Below are positions 1-7,439 of a DNA stretch of 20,388 nt, in pieces. The stretch lies in NCBI GenBank assembly GCA_029573925.1, contig JAKQBV010000065.1:1-20388 (forward strand). The letters are read 5' to 3'. The position numbers were made by a program, and so were the translations under genes. Under the pieces are notes generated by a model that was not told the DNA's origin, did no database searches, and worked only from the letters and a program-made list of their open reading frames with translations. The stretch is from a bacterium. Its GTDB lineage: Bacteria > UBP15 > UBA6099. Position 1 is the stretch's first letter, and the number at the start of each line of letters is the position of its first letter.

Positions 1-754
1 CCACGCCGAGATAGCTGGAAAGCAACGGAGCATACGCCAGAAGAGGGGTGTTGAAAAGTTCCGCCATGCCGCCCCCGCCCGCCTCCGCGTTCAGCATCGG
101 CATGAAATAGAAATAGGCCCCCCTGCCCGCCGCGTCTCCCTTTCCGGGCTTCCCGGCGGTCTTCAGCCTGACCAGCAACGAATCCTGATCGTACGCGACC
201 TCCAGCCTCAGAATGTCTATATCCTTCGGGACCACATAGTCTTCCGTTTCCGCGTCGTCCACGCCGACGAAATTCGCCGCGCCGCCGGGAGACGAACTCG
301 CCGGGCCGGGCATCTCTGTGGTTTTATTGCCCGCCGTGTCCGCCGCTTCAACGTAATACGAAACCTCCGCGCCCGCTTTCTGCGACGGCAGATACGCGAA
401 GAAATAATCGGGATCGGCGTCGCCGCGCGCCATATCCACTCCCTGCCACGGAGAGCCGTCGACGGAGTAGAAAAGTTTTACCTGAGCCACAGGGAGAGAC
501 GCCTTGAGCTGGTTCTGCCGAGCCACCACGCTCACCTTCACGCGGCTGCCCGCGCCGGGTTCCGCCGGCGTATGAGACACGCGCTCGATTACCGGAGTGG
601 CATCGAAAAGAAAAGTGGCGAAAGGAGCCTTGTCGCCGTCCGCGAAAACAGGCGCGTCCCCTCCCGGCCTCGCCTGAGGCTGCGCCGATGCCCCTAACGC
701 GGCGGACGATAATATCGCAACCCCCGCAACGATACTCAGTATTGTGTTTCTCAT
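1..754 (-). CDS. Secreted protein with Ig-like and possible CBM9/DOMON-like domain, C-terminus outside window
   Basis: An open minus-strand frame of 251 codons runs off the left edge. The ATG at 754 has a good ribosome binding site (GGGGAG, 6 nt upstream). Residues 1-25 form a classic signal peptide: a basic start, a hydrophobic core and an ASA-Q cleavage site, so the product is exported. Residues about 53-145 look like an Ig/fibronectin-type beta-sandwich (SYYVEAADTAGN near 132-143 is typical of such tails). From about 178 a stretch like DIDILRLEVAYDQDSLLVRL resembles the first strands of CBM9/DOMON-like carbohydrate- or haem-binding domains. This second assignment is an inference from a few residues. 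The gene starts 45 bp after the ChbG-like gene and is probably the fourth gene of that operon. A carbohydrate-related extracytoplasmic role fits the deacetylase neighbour, but no enzyme motif is visible in the part shown. Confidence 0.75.
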   Translation of the reverse strand, partial: MRNTILSIVAGVAILSSAALGASAQPQARPGGDAPVFADGDKAPFATFLFDATPVIERVSHTPAEPGAGSRVKVSVVARQNQLKASLPVAQVKLFYSVDGSPWQGVDMARGDADPDYFFAYLPSQKAGAEVSYYVEAADTAGNKTTEMPGPASSSPGGAANFVGVDDAETEDYVVPKDIDILRLEVAYDQDSLLVRLKTAGKPGKGDAAGRGAYFYFMPMLNAEAGGGGMAELFNTPLLAYAPLLSSYLGV

Positions 755-799
755 TGCCGTCTCCCCGAATGTGCGACGTGAGAATTCCGAATCATTCTT

Positions 800-1714
800 T
801 CAATCAGCTTTTCTTCCGGCGCGCTGGAAATCCCGGAGTTGCCGCCAGCCGACAAGGCAAAGACCGGGCGAATTCTCTATCGCCGCCCGAATATCCGGGT
901 CAAGCGCGAGTCCGAGGTCTCCCGTTCTCATTTCCGCTTCAGACTCGTCCCATCCGCCGACCGCCGGGTGAAACACGACCTCCGTTACCCCCGGCTTAAG
1001 CTCGCTGATGACCTTCAGCAAACTTTCCTTCTTCTTGTCGTAAGGGTCCTTCATGTTTACCATAGTCGTGAAATCCGGAACGATGATGCCCGCGCGAACC
1101 AGCGCCGGGTCGTTCGGTCGTCCCGTCCATCTTATCGGAAGATCGTGTTTCTCCGCCAGTTTCAGAGTCACAGAAAGCGATTTCTTGTCGTAAAGATGAT
1201 AGAAGCCCTTGTGGCAGTCCAGATGCGTCACGTCCACGCCGTTCGCGTACGCCGCGTCAACCTGCGCGGTCAACTCCATTCCCATTTCGCCTAAAGTCGC
1301 CTTTGCGAAAAGAGTATTGAGGTCGGTTATGAAGAAGCCCTGCTCATTCAGGAGATTCGGCGCTTTGTCTGCGGGGGAAAGCGGGGAATAAAGGTTTCCG
1401 GGCGCGTCGTCGCGGGCTAGCGTGAGATGAACGCCGACATCAAGCTTGGGATTGTTTCTGATTACTTCATAAGCTTCCTGCGCGCCGAGCGCGGCGGTCA
1501 TAAGGCTCGTGCTGGTCAGCGTTCCTTCTGTGCCAGCTTTGAGAACGCCCTCGTTGCTCCACTTCGACCTGCCCAGATCGTCTCCGTTCATTATCAGGCC
1601 CTTTTCGCAGCCGATTCCGGCAAGGAATTGCTGCGCCGGAGAAACCTGAGCGCGAACCGGAGAAACAGAGAATAGCAGCGCCGCAACGGCTACCGCAAAG
1701 ACAAATGTTTTCAT
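800..1714 (-). CDS. Secreted ChbG/YdjC-family polysaccharide deacetylase-like hydrolase
   Basis: The protein has 304 residues. The ATG at 1714 is chosen because GGAGG lies 7 nt upstream and because residues 1-22 (MKTFVFAVAV..., ending VRA-Q) form a clean signal peptide; a longer frame from 1768 would hide it. Family marks are an NGDDLG motif (D45, D46), GVHLTL (H96), and THLDCH (H164, H168), matching the metal-binding Asp/His pattern of YdjC/ChbG proteins. A late VFHPAVGG may supply another ligand or catalytic His. The E. coli member ChbG removes an acetyl group from chitooligosaccharides, and the related HpnK acts on hopanoid sugars; both are cytoplasmic. Here the signal peptide places the enzyme outside the inner membrane. 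The true substrate is unknown; an N-acetylated sugar is the reasonable guess. It follows the LarA-like gene by 31 bp, so the two are almost certainly co-transcribed. Confidence 0.85.
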   Translation of the reverse strand: MKTFVFAVAVAALLFSVSPVRAQVSPAQQFLAGIGCEKGLIMNGDDLGRSKWSNEGVLKAGTEGTLTSTSLMTAALGAQEAYEVIRNNPKLDVGVHLTLARDDAPGNLYSPLSPADKAPNLLNEQGFFITDLNTLFAKATLGEMGMELTAQVDAAYANGVDVTHLDCHKGFYHLYDKKSLSVTLKLAEKHDLPIRWTGRPNDPALVRAGIIVPDFTTMVNMKDPYDKKKESLLKVISELKPGVTEVVFHPAVGGWDESEAEMRTGDLGLALDPDIRAAIENSPGLCLVGWRQLRDFQRAGRKAD

Positions 1715-1745
1715 AGTAGAACCTCCGTTTTTCGCCCCGCCGGCG

Positions 1746-3029
1746 TCATCGGCACAGGCAAGGAACAACGTACGGGCCTTCCGGAATCACCGCCACGCGG
1801 GCGGAGCGCCCGCGCTTTTTCAGCGCGGCGTCCAGCGCGGCTTGCAACGTCGGCTCGGAGCCGACTCTCGCCCGCGCTATGTCTTTCTCCGTAAGGCCCC
1901 GCGACACCAGAACCACTTCCGCCTTGCGAAGCGCCGCCACATACTTTTCCGTCTGCCACTGGTCCGGCTTAAAATTCTCCGGTTTCGATATGTGTTCAAT
2001 ATATTTGTCGATGTCGCCGATTTCGCCGAACTTGTCCAAGCAGGCCGAGAAAGTGTCGTTTCCCAGCCCTTCGCCGCACTCTGAAGCTATTATAATAGTT
2101 CCCCGCTCTTTGACGACGTTAAGCGCGCCGACCATTCCTTTAATTGTCTGGTAGAACGTCTTATCCAGAGGATATCCCGCAGCCGAGGTTACAACGATGT
2201 CGGCCTGTTCTTTCGCCTGCGCCATGTCGTGCCGCATCGCGAACTCGACGCCCGCGCGGTGCGCCGCCTCTAGGTCGCCGCAGAATACCCCGCACAAATC
2301 CCGTTCTTCGTCCAGCGCCACATTCAAAATAAAATCCACGCCAGCCATTCTGGCTATCTCAGTCAATTCGGCGTGAAGCGGGTTCTCGGAGGTAACGCAG
2401 TTTGTCGCGTTCGGCATCTCCATGAAATGAGGGCTGTGAATTCGCCTGACCGTGTCTATCGACGCTATGCCCGGACACACCGCTTTCCTTCCGCCTGAAT
2501 ACCCCGCCATGAAATGCGGCTCGATAAGCCCGGTCAATATCTTCACATCGCTGTCGAGATATCTGGCGTCGAGTTTCACTTCCGTGCCCGACGCGGTGAC
2601 GCCGATATTTCTATGCGCGGCGTCGTCGAAGCAGTCATGATTATGCAGAGAAAACTCGCTTGCTATCTTTTCGCCCAGAAGCTCGACCGCCTCCGCGCCG
2701 AGGTTAGGACGGTGCGTGCCTGTCGCGTTGAGAAGAATGATTTTTGATTTCGGAATCCCCGCCGCGGTCAACTCCTCAATCATAGGGGGAAGAATAAGGC
2801 TGTTCGGAACCGGTCGGGTGATGTCGTTGACTACTATGCAGGCAGACGATTTGCCGCGCGCAATTCTGAACAAAGTCTGAGAGCCGATGGGGACGGCAAG
2901 AGCCTCCCGGACCGCTCTTTCGGGATCGGACTTCTTTTCCATTTTTTTCTTGCGGTATATTGCGGACAGGTTGGCGTCTGGGACGTCAACTTCAAGTTTG
3001 CCTTTGCCGAAAGCGACATCTATTTTCAT
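1746..3029 (-). CDS. LarA-family nickel-pincer racemase/epimerase homolog
   Basis: The protein has 427 residues, the usual LarA length. Key residues known from Lactiplantibacillus plantarum LarA are all present: NDITRP (D69, R72), GTHR (H106), EPHFMAGYSGGRK (H172 and K182, the lysine that anchors the pyridinium nickel-pincer cofactor), H198 or H201 for the nickel-ligand His, and GYPLDKTFYQTIKGM (Q294, K297). It should therefore racemise or epimerise a 2-hydroxyacid in the cytoplasm. LarA homologs differ in substrate, so lactate is not assured and no symbol is given. The cofactor makers LarB, LarC and LarE are not in the window. The ATG at 3029 is preferred over a GTG at 3041 because AAGGGG sits about 11 nt before the ATG but abuts the GTG. 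It lies 43 bp after the yqaA-like gene; that gap holds a small palindrome (3053-3063, GTCGC-G-GCGAC). Confidence 0.88.
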   Translation of the reverse strand: MKIDVAFGKGKLEVDVPDANLSAIYRKKKMEKKSDPERAVREALAVPIGSQTLFRIARGKSSACIVVNDITRPVPNSLILPPMIEELTAAGIPKSKIILLNATGTHRPNLGAEAVELLGEKIASEFSLHNHDCFDDAAHRNIGVTASGTEVKLDARYLDSDVKILTGLIEPHFMAGYSGGRKAVCPGIASIDTVRRIHSPHFMEMPNATNCVTSENPLHAELTEIARMAGVDFILNVALDEERDLCGVFCGDLEAAHRAGVEFAMRHDMAQAKEQADIVVTSAAGYPLDKTFYQTIKGMVGALNVVKERGTIIIASECGEGLGNDTFSACLDKFGEIGDIDKYIEHISKPENFKPDQWQTEKYVAALRKAEVVLVSRGLTEKDIARARVGSEPTLQAALDAALKKRGRSARVAVIPEGPYVVPCLCR

Positions 3030-3072
3030 GACGAGCGCCACCCCTTCCGGGCGTCGCGGCGACCCGCAGGCG

Positions 3073-3717
3073 TCATGCTGCCGTCTGCGCCGCCGCCTTC
3101 CTCTTCTTGCTTATAAATCTTATTATAAAATATAAAGCTATAAACGCTCCGGCTATCTCCAACGTCAGCAACGCGAATTTGGGACTGTGCAGGTATTCCT
3201 CCACTTTGTCCGGAGTCAATCCCAGTTTATTTAGAAAATAAAACGATATCATGGCAATCAACATGTAGCGGGTTGTCCTGAATATCGCTGACACCATAAT
3301 GAATCTCGGGACATTCAAGTTGAACACGCCTGCCGATATTGTGAACACCTTATACGGAATCGGGGTAAAAGCCGCGATGCCTATCGCCCACATGTCATAT
3401 TTCTGGAACAACGTCTCCACTTTATCCGTCTTTTCCCGGCTGAAGAATTTATGGAGCAGAGGCTGTCCGCCCTTTTTGCCTATTAAATATCCGAAACACG
3501 CTCCTACCACCGACGCCAAAGACGTCCACAGCGTTATCAGCACGACCATTTCCAGCGATTTCCCAAACGCTATGAACGGAAGCAGCACATCCGGCATTAT
3601 GACGAAACAGCATGATTCGGTGAAAGATATTATGAACAGGGCGACATAGCCGGACGGAGCGAGGGTCGCTGAGCCGAAAAATGTTATCCAGAATGCAGTG
3701 GAAAAATACTGTTTCAT
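3073..3717 (-). CDS. YqaA-type VTT/DedA-superfamily membrane protein
   Basis: The protein has 214 residues and about five hydrophobic segments (roughly 12-35, 40-60, 63-82, 145-165 and 183-203). Family marks are an acidic residue in the first re-entrant region (TESCCFVIMPDVLLPF), GKKGG after the third segment, and FTPIPYKVFTISAG near 117-130, which is the conserved re-entrant motif of YqaA-like VTT proteins. The very basic tail (KKRKAAAQ) should lie in the cytoplasm. DedA/VTT proteins act in the inner membrane; proven roles in relatives include lipid scrambling, undecaprenyl-phosphate recycling and envelope homeostasis. The exact cargo here cannot be read from sequence. It is the first gene of the operon: promoter at 3769-3797, a leader hairpin, then AAGGA about 7 nt before the ATG. 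The pairing with a racemase and an exported deacetylase hints at an envelope or sugar-precursor theme, which is inference. Confidence 0.85.
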   Translation of the reverse strand: MKQYFSTAFWITFFGSATLAPSGYVALFIISFTESCCFVIMPDVLLPFIAFGKSLEMVVLITLWTSLASVVGACFGYLIGKKGGQPLLHKFFSREKTDKVETLFQKYDMWAIGIAAFTPIPYKVFTISAGVFNLNVPRFIMVSAIFRTTRYMLIAMISFYFLNKLGLTPDKVEEYLHSPKFALLTLEIAGAFIALYFIIRFISKKRKAAAQTAA

Positions 3718-3744
3718 TTAATGTTCCTTTTCATTTAATAAATT

Positions 3745-3761
3745 GTGCCGCCGCGCGGCAC
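3745..3761 (-). promoter_or_regulatory. GC-rich perfect inverted repeat at the predicted 5' end of the yqaA-larA-chbG transcript
   Basis: GTGCCG-CCGCG-CGGCAC (plus-strand reading) is a 6-bp perfect stem with a 5-nt centre. The predicted transcription start from the promoter at 3769-3797 is about 3762, so the RNA would begin with this hairpin. No U-run follows, so it is not a terminator. It could protect the 5' end, act as a regulator site at +1, or both. A similar element sits at the start of the divergent transcript (3901-3919). Confidence 0.5.
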
Positions 3762-3768
3762 GCCTTTT

Positions 3769-3797
3769 ATCCTAAATTAAGAGAGCCGCGCTGTCAA
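3769..3797 (-). promoter_or_regulatory. Sigma70-type promoter for the yqaA-larA-chbG operon
   Basis: On the minus strand TTGACA (3797-3792) is followed after exactly 17 bp by TAGGAT (3774-3769). The -35 box is a perfect consensus and the -10 box matches 4 of 6. The spacing and the position 52-80 bp upstream of the yqaA start support it. The predicted start site is near 3762. Confidence 0.7.
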
Positions 3798-3862
3798 TTA
3801 ATTCCGGCTCGCCTGCATGTTTTTTGATGAAAAAACACCCTCATCAGAAGTTGCCGCGCATC

Positions 3863-3892
3863 GCGACAGATATTGGCAATCGCTGATATAAT
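3863..3892 (+). promoter_or_regulatory. Sigma70-type promoter for the alpha/beta hydrolase
   Basis: GCGACA (3863-3868), an 18-bp spacer, then a perfect TATAAT (3887-3892). The start site would be near 3899-3900, leaving a leader of about 54 nt before the ATG at 3954. It is divergent from the yqaA promoter, with about 65 bp between the two -35 boxes. Confidence 0.6.
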
Positions 3893-3900
3893 AATAAGAT

Positions 3901-3919
3901 GCTCCGGCGCGCCCGGAGC
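3901..3919 (+). promoter_or_regulatory. GC-rich perfect inverted repeat at the predicted 5' end of the hydrolase transcript
   Basis: GCTCCGG-CGCGC-CCGGAGC is a perfect 7-bp stem with a 5-nt loop, beginning one or two bases after the predicted start site. No U-run follows. Size and placement mirror the element at 3745-3761 on the divergent transcript. Confidence 0.5.
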
Positions 3920-3953
3920 GCATTTACCTGTGAGGGGGGACGGACAACACGTC

Positions 3954-4772
3954 ATGGACGCCACAATTGAGAGACACGAAATCAACGCTGGCAACGCGAA
4001 TCTTTCTTATTTAAAAGCCGGTTCCGGCCCCGTTCTGCTTATGATGCACGGACTGATGGCTAACGCGGTGGATTTCAAAATGCAGTTCGAGGAGTTTTCC
4101 GCGCGAAGACTTTGCATTGCCCCCGACCTTCCGGGATTCGGCATGAGCCGAGATCACGGTTCGGAAGAGCCGGGACTCTACGTCGCCGCCGACGCGATGG
4201 AGGCTTTTATCAGCGAACTCGTCCCCGAAGGAGAAAAACTAGACCTTCTCGGACATTCTTTCGGCTCGGTCGTGGCGCTCGAGTTGACTTCCCGCATCCC
4301 TGAAAAACTTCGCTCCGTCGCCATCGTCGGAGCCCCGACCGACATGACCGCAAAACCTCTCCAGCGCGCCCTTATGCCTTTCCTTCCCACATTCTCTATT
4401 CTCGTGAACAAAATAACCATCGACTTCTATTCCCGCAACGTCAACATCGACCGCAGAAACCTCACTCCTGAAATCGACTCCCTCTTAGAAGAACGAAACT
4501 CCATCGTGTCCCCGGAAGACGCCGATTCGATGATGTCCTACATCAAGTCCTTCAAAGACTGGGTTCTTCCTGAATACCCGTCGGATTACGACATCCCAAC
4601 CCTGATAGTCCACGGCGCGGTGGACAATGTGGTGTCAATGAACGCGGCGGAAAAACTCGCGTCGAAAATCCCGAACTCGACGGTGAAAATCATCGGCAAC
4701 GCCCGGCACTCCCCGATGTACGAACAAAGCGAAGAGTTCAACCGCATCCTCGGAGAATTCCTTAGGATTTGA
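3954..4772 (+). CDS. Alpha/beta hydrolase (single-domain esterase/hydrolase type)
   Basis: The protein has 272 residues from the ATG at 3954; an in-frame GTG at 3930 is possible, and the purine run GAGGGGG lies rather far upstream at 15 nt. The complete catalytic triad is visible: nucleophile S102 in GHSFGS, D224 in HGAVDNVVS, and H252 in NARHSPMYE. The oxyanion strand MMHGLMANAVDF (about 30-41) and the APDLPGFGMS block are standard for the fold. The lid between about 130 and 200 is helical and not diagnostic. There is no signal peptide, so it is cytoplasmic. The substrate is unknown; relatives include esterases, C-C hydrolases, epoxide hydrolases and haloalkane dehalogenases. The residue after the HG oxyanion motif does not favour a particular one. 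It is monocistronic, divergent from the yqaA operon and convergent with the next gene. Confidence 0.85.
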   Translation: MDATIERHEINAGNANLSYLKAGSGPVLLMMHGLMANAVDFKMQFEEFSARRLCIAPDLPGFGMSRDHGSEEPGLYVAADAMEAFISELVPEGEKLDLLGHSFGSVVALELTSRIPEKLRSVAIVGAPTDMTAKPLQRALMPFLPTFSILVNKITIDFYSRNVNIDRRNLTPEIDSLLEERNSIVSPEDADSMMSYIKSFKDWVLPEYPSDYDIPTLIVHGAVDNVVSMNAAEKLASKIPNSTVKIIGNARHSPMYEQSEEFNRILGEFLRI

Positions 4773-4802
4773 TTCGAAGAAAATCGAATCCCCGGTTTCT
4801 TC
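4771..4802 (+). terminator. Possible weak terminator between convergent genes
   Basis: Right at the hydrolase stop, GATTCGA-AGAAAA-TCGAATC forms a 7-bp stem (4771-4790). A second, mutually exclusive stem pairs GAAGAAA (4776-4782) with TTTCTTC (4796-4802), followed by TTT. Neither has a long U-run, so function is uncertain. Confidence 0.3.
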
Positions 4803-4850
4803 TTTAATCGATGCGTTGAGTTAAACCGGTACGGATATCGCTCTTGATAT

Positions 4851-5189
4851 TCAGAGGACTTGAACAAGCCATTTGACCGGATAATAGACTATCGTCCAAA
4901 GCACAACCGCCATGCCGGTCATGTAAGCGGAAACAAACACCGTCATAAACACAAAAGTCAGTTCTCCGGACTTCTTTCTTGGGAAAGCCAGAGCCGCCGC
5001 CACAAACACTAACGCCGTGTAAGCCGCCAGCGCCGTAAAAATGAATTGCCAACCGGCGGGACGCCCTGCCGCGCCAGATATCATGCACCCGAAATAAAAA
5101 AGCGGGCCGAACGCCGTTATCGGCAACAGCATCGCGTTCACAACTTTTTCCGATATGGTTCTTTCGGCGCTATTTCCGATTCTTTCCAT
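4851..5189 (-). CDS. Small integral membrane protein, unknown function
   Basis: The protein has 112 residues and about three membrane segments (roughly 18-38, 47-69 and 76-105), separated by a basic FPRKKSGE loop. I do not recognise the family. The ATG at 5189 lies only 3 bp after the stop of the propeller-bearing membrane protein, with GGAG about 9 nt upstream, so the two are translationally close and probably co-expressed. The N-terminal 17 residues are charged and likely cytoplasmic. There is no catalytic motif; it could be a small partner subunit of the upstream protein, which is inference from position only. Confidence 0.7.
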   Translation of the reverse strand: MERIGNSAERTISEKVVNAMLLPITAFGPLFYFGCMISGAAGRPAGWQFIFTALAAYTALVFVAAALAFPRKKSGELTFVFMTVFVSAYMTGMAVVLWTIVYYPVKWLVQVL

Positions 5190-5192
5190 TAA

Positions 5193-6728
5193 TCATTTCT
5201 CCACTGCCGCATCGCCAGATTTCAGGTATTGCTCTATGTCGACGACGAAAGCTCCGTTTGACGCGGCGATATAAAGCTCTTTTCCTTTCGGGGCCATCCT
5301 CAAAGCGAAAACTTTTCCACCGACGCGGTTCTCTCGAAGGACTTTTGCCGAATTTATATCAGTTGAAACCAGCTTTCCATCTCCGCTCCCTGCCGTGAAA
5401 AGGACTTGATTAGGGATGGAAACCGCCGCAACGCGCGCGCCCGACGCTGCCGGCAATTCGCGCCTCGCCTTCAATCGTTCCACATCTATCTCGCGGGCGA
5501 CAGACTCGAAAACTGATGTGACGAATGCCGTTTTGCCGTTTAATCCCAAAGCGCCGCCAGTACCCGGCGAGACAGCGGACGCTTCGACGCGGAACGAATA
5601 CGGGTCAACGCGGACGACCCAAGAGCCGCCGCCCTTTTTCGCCGGGCCTGCCAACGCGACTACCTCTCCGCCGCTCAGAGTCAACATATCCCAACCGCCC
5701 GCGCGAAACCCTACTCCCGGCTCCCTTGTGAAACGCAGCCCCCCCGCCTGTTCCCCTGTGTCAATCTCGAATTCCGCCAAACCCGGCAACCCGGAATATA
5801 CCGCCCTCAAAAGGTTGCCATGCAATCCTATCACAGTCGGAGCGCGGCTCCAATCCGTCGCGACCGAGAATGTCCTGATGACCCGGACCTTTTCAGGCTC
5901 CACTTCGTAAACGAGCGCGGCCCTTGAATCAAGAGCGTAAACGAGGCCGGTTTCGGGATGAGTCAGCGCCTTGTCGAATGACGCATGTGCCGATGCCGCC
6001 GACGCCCTTTGCAACGAAGCGCAGCCGTTTTCAACCTTGAACAACCCGGCACGCCCCGAAGCAATCCAGACAGTTCCTTCATCCGAAACTGCGATGTCCC
6101 TGACGGTTCCCAGTCTTTCAGCCTCCGGGCAAACGGCCTTAACTCCGGGCAGACCGGCAAAATCGTCGCCGGACAGAACGATTCGAGGCGCTGCATAATG
6201 CTGATAAGCCACAAGAGCCGCTATCGCGACCGCCGTCGCCGTCCTCGCAGCAAACCGTGGAAACGGGAGACGGCCGCCGAGCCGCGCCGCCGCAATAACA
6301 AAAACCGCCGCAACCGCCGATGCCGCCGGCGCATTTTCGATTATCGAGCGCGCGGCTCCCTGCGGGATTGTCAGCCAATATACGACGTCGTAAATACGCG
6401 CGGGAAGAACGCTCGACCGGACAATCAGAGGAGGAGCCGCAACCGCCGCAAGGAGCGCCGCAAATTCGAGGGCAAGCCCCGCAGCCATTCTTCCTCCGCT
6501 GATTCTTAAGCTGATGTTTCGCGAAACAAATAGGAATATTGAGAAAAAAGTGAACGCGGCGAGCGGAGCTTGAATACCTGCAACCCCTTCGATTCTCAGA
6601 TAAGCTATTCTGGCGCAGAACCACAATCCGAAAATGAAAAGAATCGCGTCCGCCGTTAAGTACGCCGTCGTCCACGGAATTGAACGATGCGCGACGTCTG
6701 GAACGGTTTCGGTTCGGGGTGTTTTCAT
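5193..6728 (-). CDS. Membrane protein with C-terminal beta-propeller-like domain
   Basis: The product has 511 residues if it starts at the ATG at 6728; an upstream ATG at 6794 would add 22 mostly basic residues. Neither start has a strong ribosome binding site. The first ~190 residues carry about five hydrophobic segments. The rest is built of repeats of about 40-50 residues such as DIAVSDEGTVWIASGRAGLF, LTHPETGLVYALDSRAALVY and FALRMAPKGKELYIAASNG. These are typical of YVTN/NHL/PQQ-like beta-propellers and should sit on the periplasmic side. No metal or cofactor ligands stand out. A role in ligand sensing or protein interaction at the membrane is plausible but not shown. It follows the START-like gene and overlaps nothing. 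The small membrane gene begins 3 bp after its stop, suggesting a two-protein unit. Confidence 0.72.
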   Translation of the reverse strand: MKTPRTETVPDVAHRSIPWTTAYLTADAILFIFGLWFCARIAYLRIEGVAGIQAPLAAFTFFSIFLFVSRNISLRISGGRMAAGLALEFAALLAAVAAPPLIVRSSVLPARIYDVVYWLTIPQGAARSIIENAPAASAVAAVFVIAAARLGGRLPFPRFAARTATAVAIAALVAYQHYAAPRIVLSGDDFAGLPGVKAVCPEAERLGTVRDIAVSDEGTVWIASGRAGLFKVENGCASLQRASAASAHASFDKALTHPETGLVYALDSRAALVYEVEPEKVRVIRTFSVATDWSRAPTVIGLHGNLLRAVYSGLPGLAEFEIDTGEQAGGLRFTREPGVGFRAGGWDMLTLSGGEVVALAGPAKKGGGSWVVRVDPYSFRVEASAVSPGTGGALGLNGKTAFVTSVFESVAREIDVERLKARRELPAASGARVAAVSIPNQVLFTAGSGDGKLVSTDINSAKVLRENRVGGKVFALRMAPKGKELYIAASNGAFVVDIEQYLKSGDAAVEK

Positions 6729-6838
6729 TGCGGACTGTCTTTCAGGTTCAGCGTGTCTGACATATCGCCGGCGGATGTTCGCCGGTAGCCGCATTATCGG
6801 TCATTGCGCGCCGGCGCCGGCAAAATCCGCAGGGAGCG

Positions 6839-7372
6839 TCAGTTTCCGGTTTTCGGCTTGTAATCGTGTTCGGCTATATATCTTTTTATCGCGTTGTTTC
6901 CCAGCTTGAAATCCTCTTCCGCGTTGTTTTTCAGTTGCTGAACGACAGCAAGCTCAAACAGCGAACCGATAATCGGGACCTTCAACTCGAAGAATCCGCT
7001 CAACACGCGGCGGGTGCGCCCGTCCCCGTTGTCGAAGAACTCAAGCTTGTGGCGACAGTTGATCAGGTTCGCCAGATAGTTCGGTATGATTTTCGTCGAA
7101 TAAGTCCTGTCCCTGCGGTCCCAGACCGAATCCTCGACAAACGTGAGCATTTCCGGTTTAATGAGTTTTTGGGCGGCCTTTGGTATCTGCCCGTGAACGC
7201 ACCACTTATTTTTTATCAATTTGCGGTCGCCTTCGTCCCGGCAATCCAATGGCGTGTTCGTCTGGACGTTCGGCAGGTCTTTCAGGTCGTAAAGCCCCTC
7301 GGTTTCCATCAGAAGGTCAACCACTGTGTCTATCGGGAAATCATAATAGTCCACGATTCTGTATCTTTGCAT
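6839..7372 (-). CDS. START/SRPBCC-like (Bet v1 fold) protein, unknown ligand
   Basis: The protein has 177 residues with no signal peptide or membrane segment. The opening RIVDYYDFPIDTVVDLLMETEGL, a middle of paired strands (WDRRDRTYSTKIIPNYLANLINCRHKLEFFDNGDGRTRRVLSGFFELKVP) and a long C-terminal helix (FELAVVQQLKNNAEEDFKLGNNAIKRYIAEH) follow the alpha-beta-alpha order of START-like proteins, including the PRELI/DUF2505-type branch. Such proteins bind lipids or other hydrophobic ligands. This is a fold-level call. The ATG at 7372 has a purine-rich GAGGCGGA a few bases upstream. It lies 67 bp downstream of nikR and 110 bp upstream of the propeller protein on the same strand, so it may be part of the nikR transcript. 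Confidence 0.6.
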   Translation of the reverse strand: MQRYRIVDYYDFPIDTVVDLLMETEGLYDLKDLPNVQTNTPLDCRDEGDRKLIKNKWCVHGQIPKAAQKLIKPEMLTFVEDSVWDRRDRTYSTKIIPNYLANLINCRHKLEFFDNGDGRTRRVLSGFFELKVPIIGSLFELAVVQQLKNNAEEDFKLGNNAIKRYIAEHDYKPKTGN

Positions 7373-7397
7373 GTCATCCGCCTCGTTGAGGAAATCC

Positions 7398-7419
7398 GCC
7401 CGCGCGCGGGCTTTTTTTT
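7398..7419 (+). terminator. Strong intrinsic terminator oriented against its flanking genes
   Basis: The self-complementary GCCCGCGCGCGGGC (7398-7411) is followed directly by eight T on the plus strand, a textbook rho-independent terminator. Both flanking genes (nikR and the START-like gene) are on the minus strand, and the nearest plus-strand gene upstream ends at 4772. On the minus strand the hairpin lacks a trailing U-run. Confidence 0.8.
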
Positions 7420-7439
7420 AATTCCTAGCAATCTCCCGA

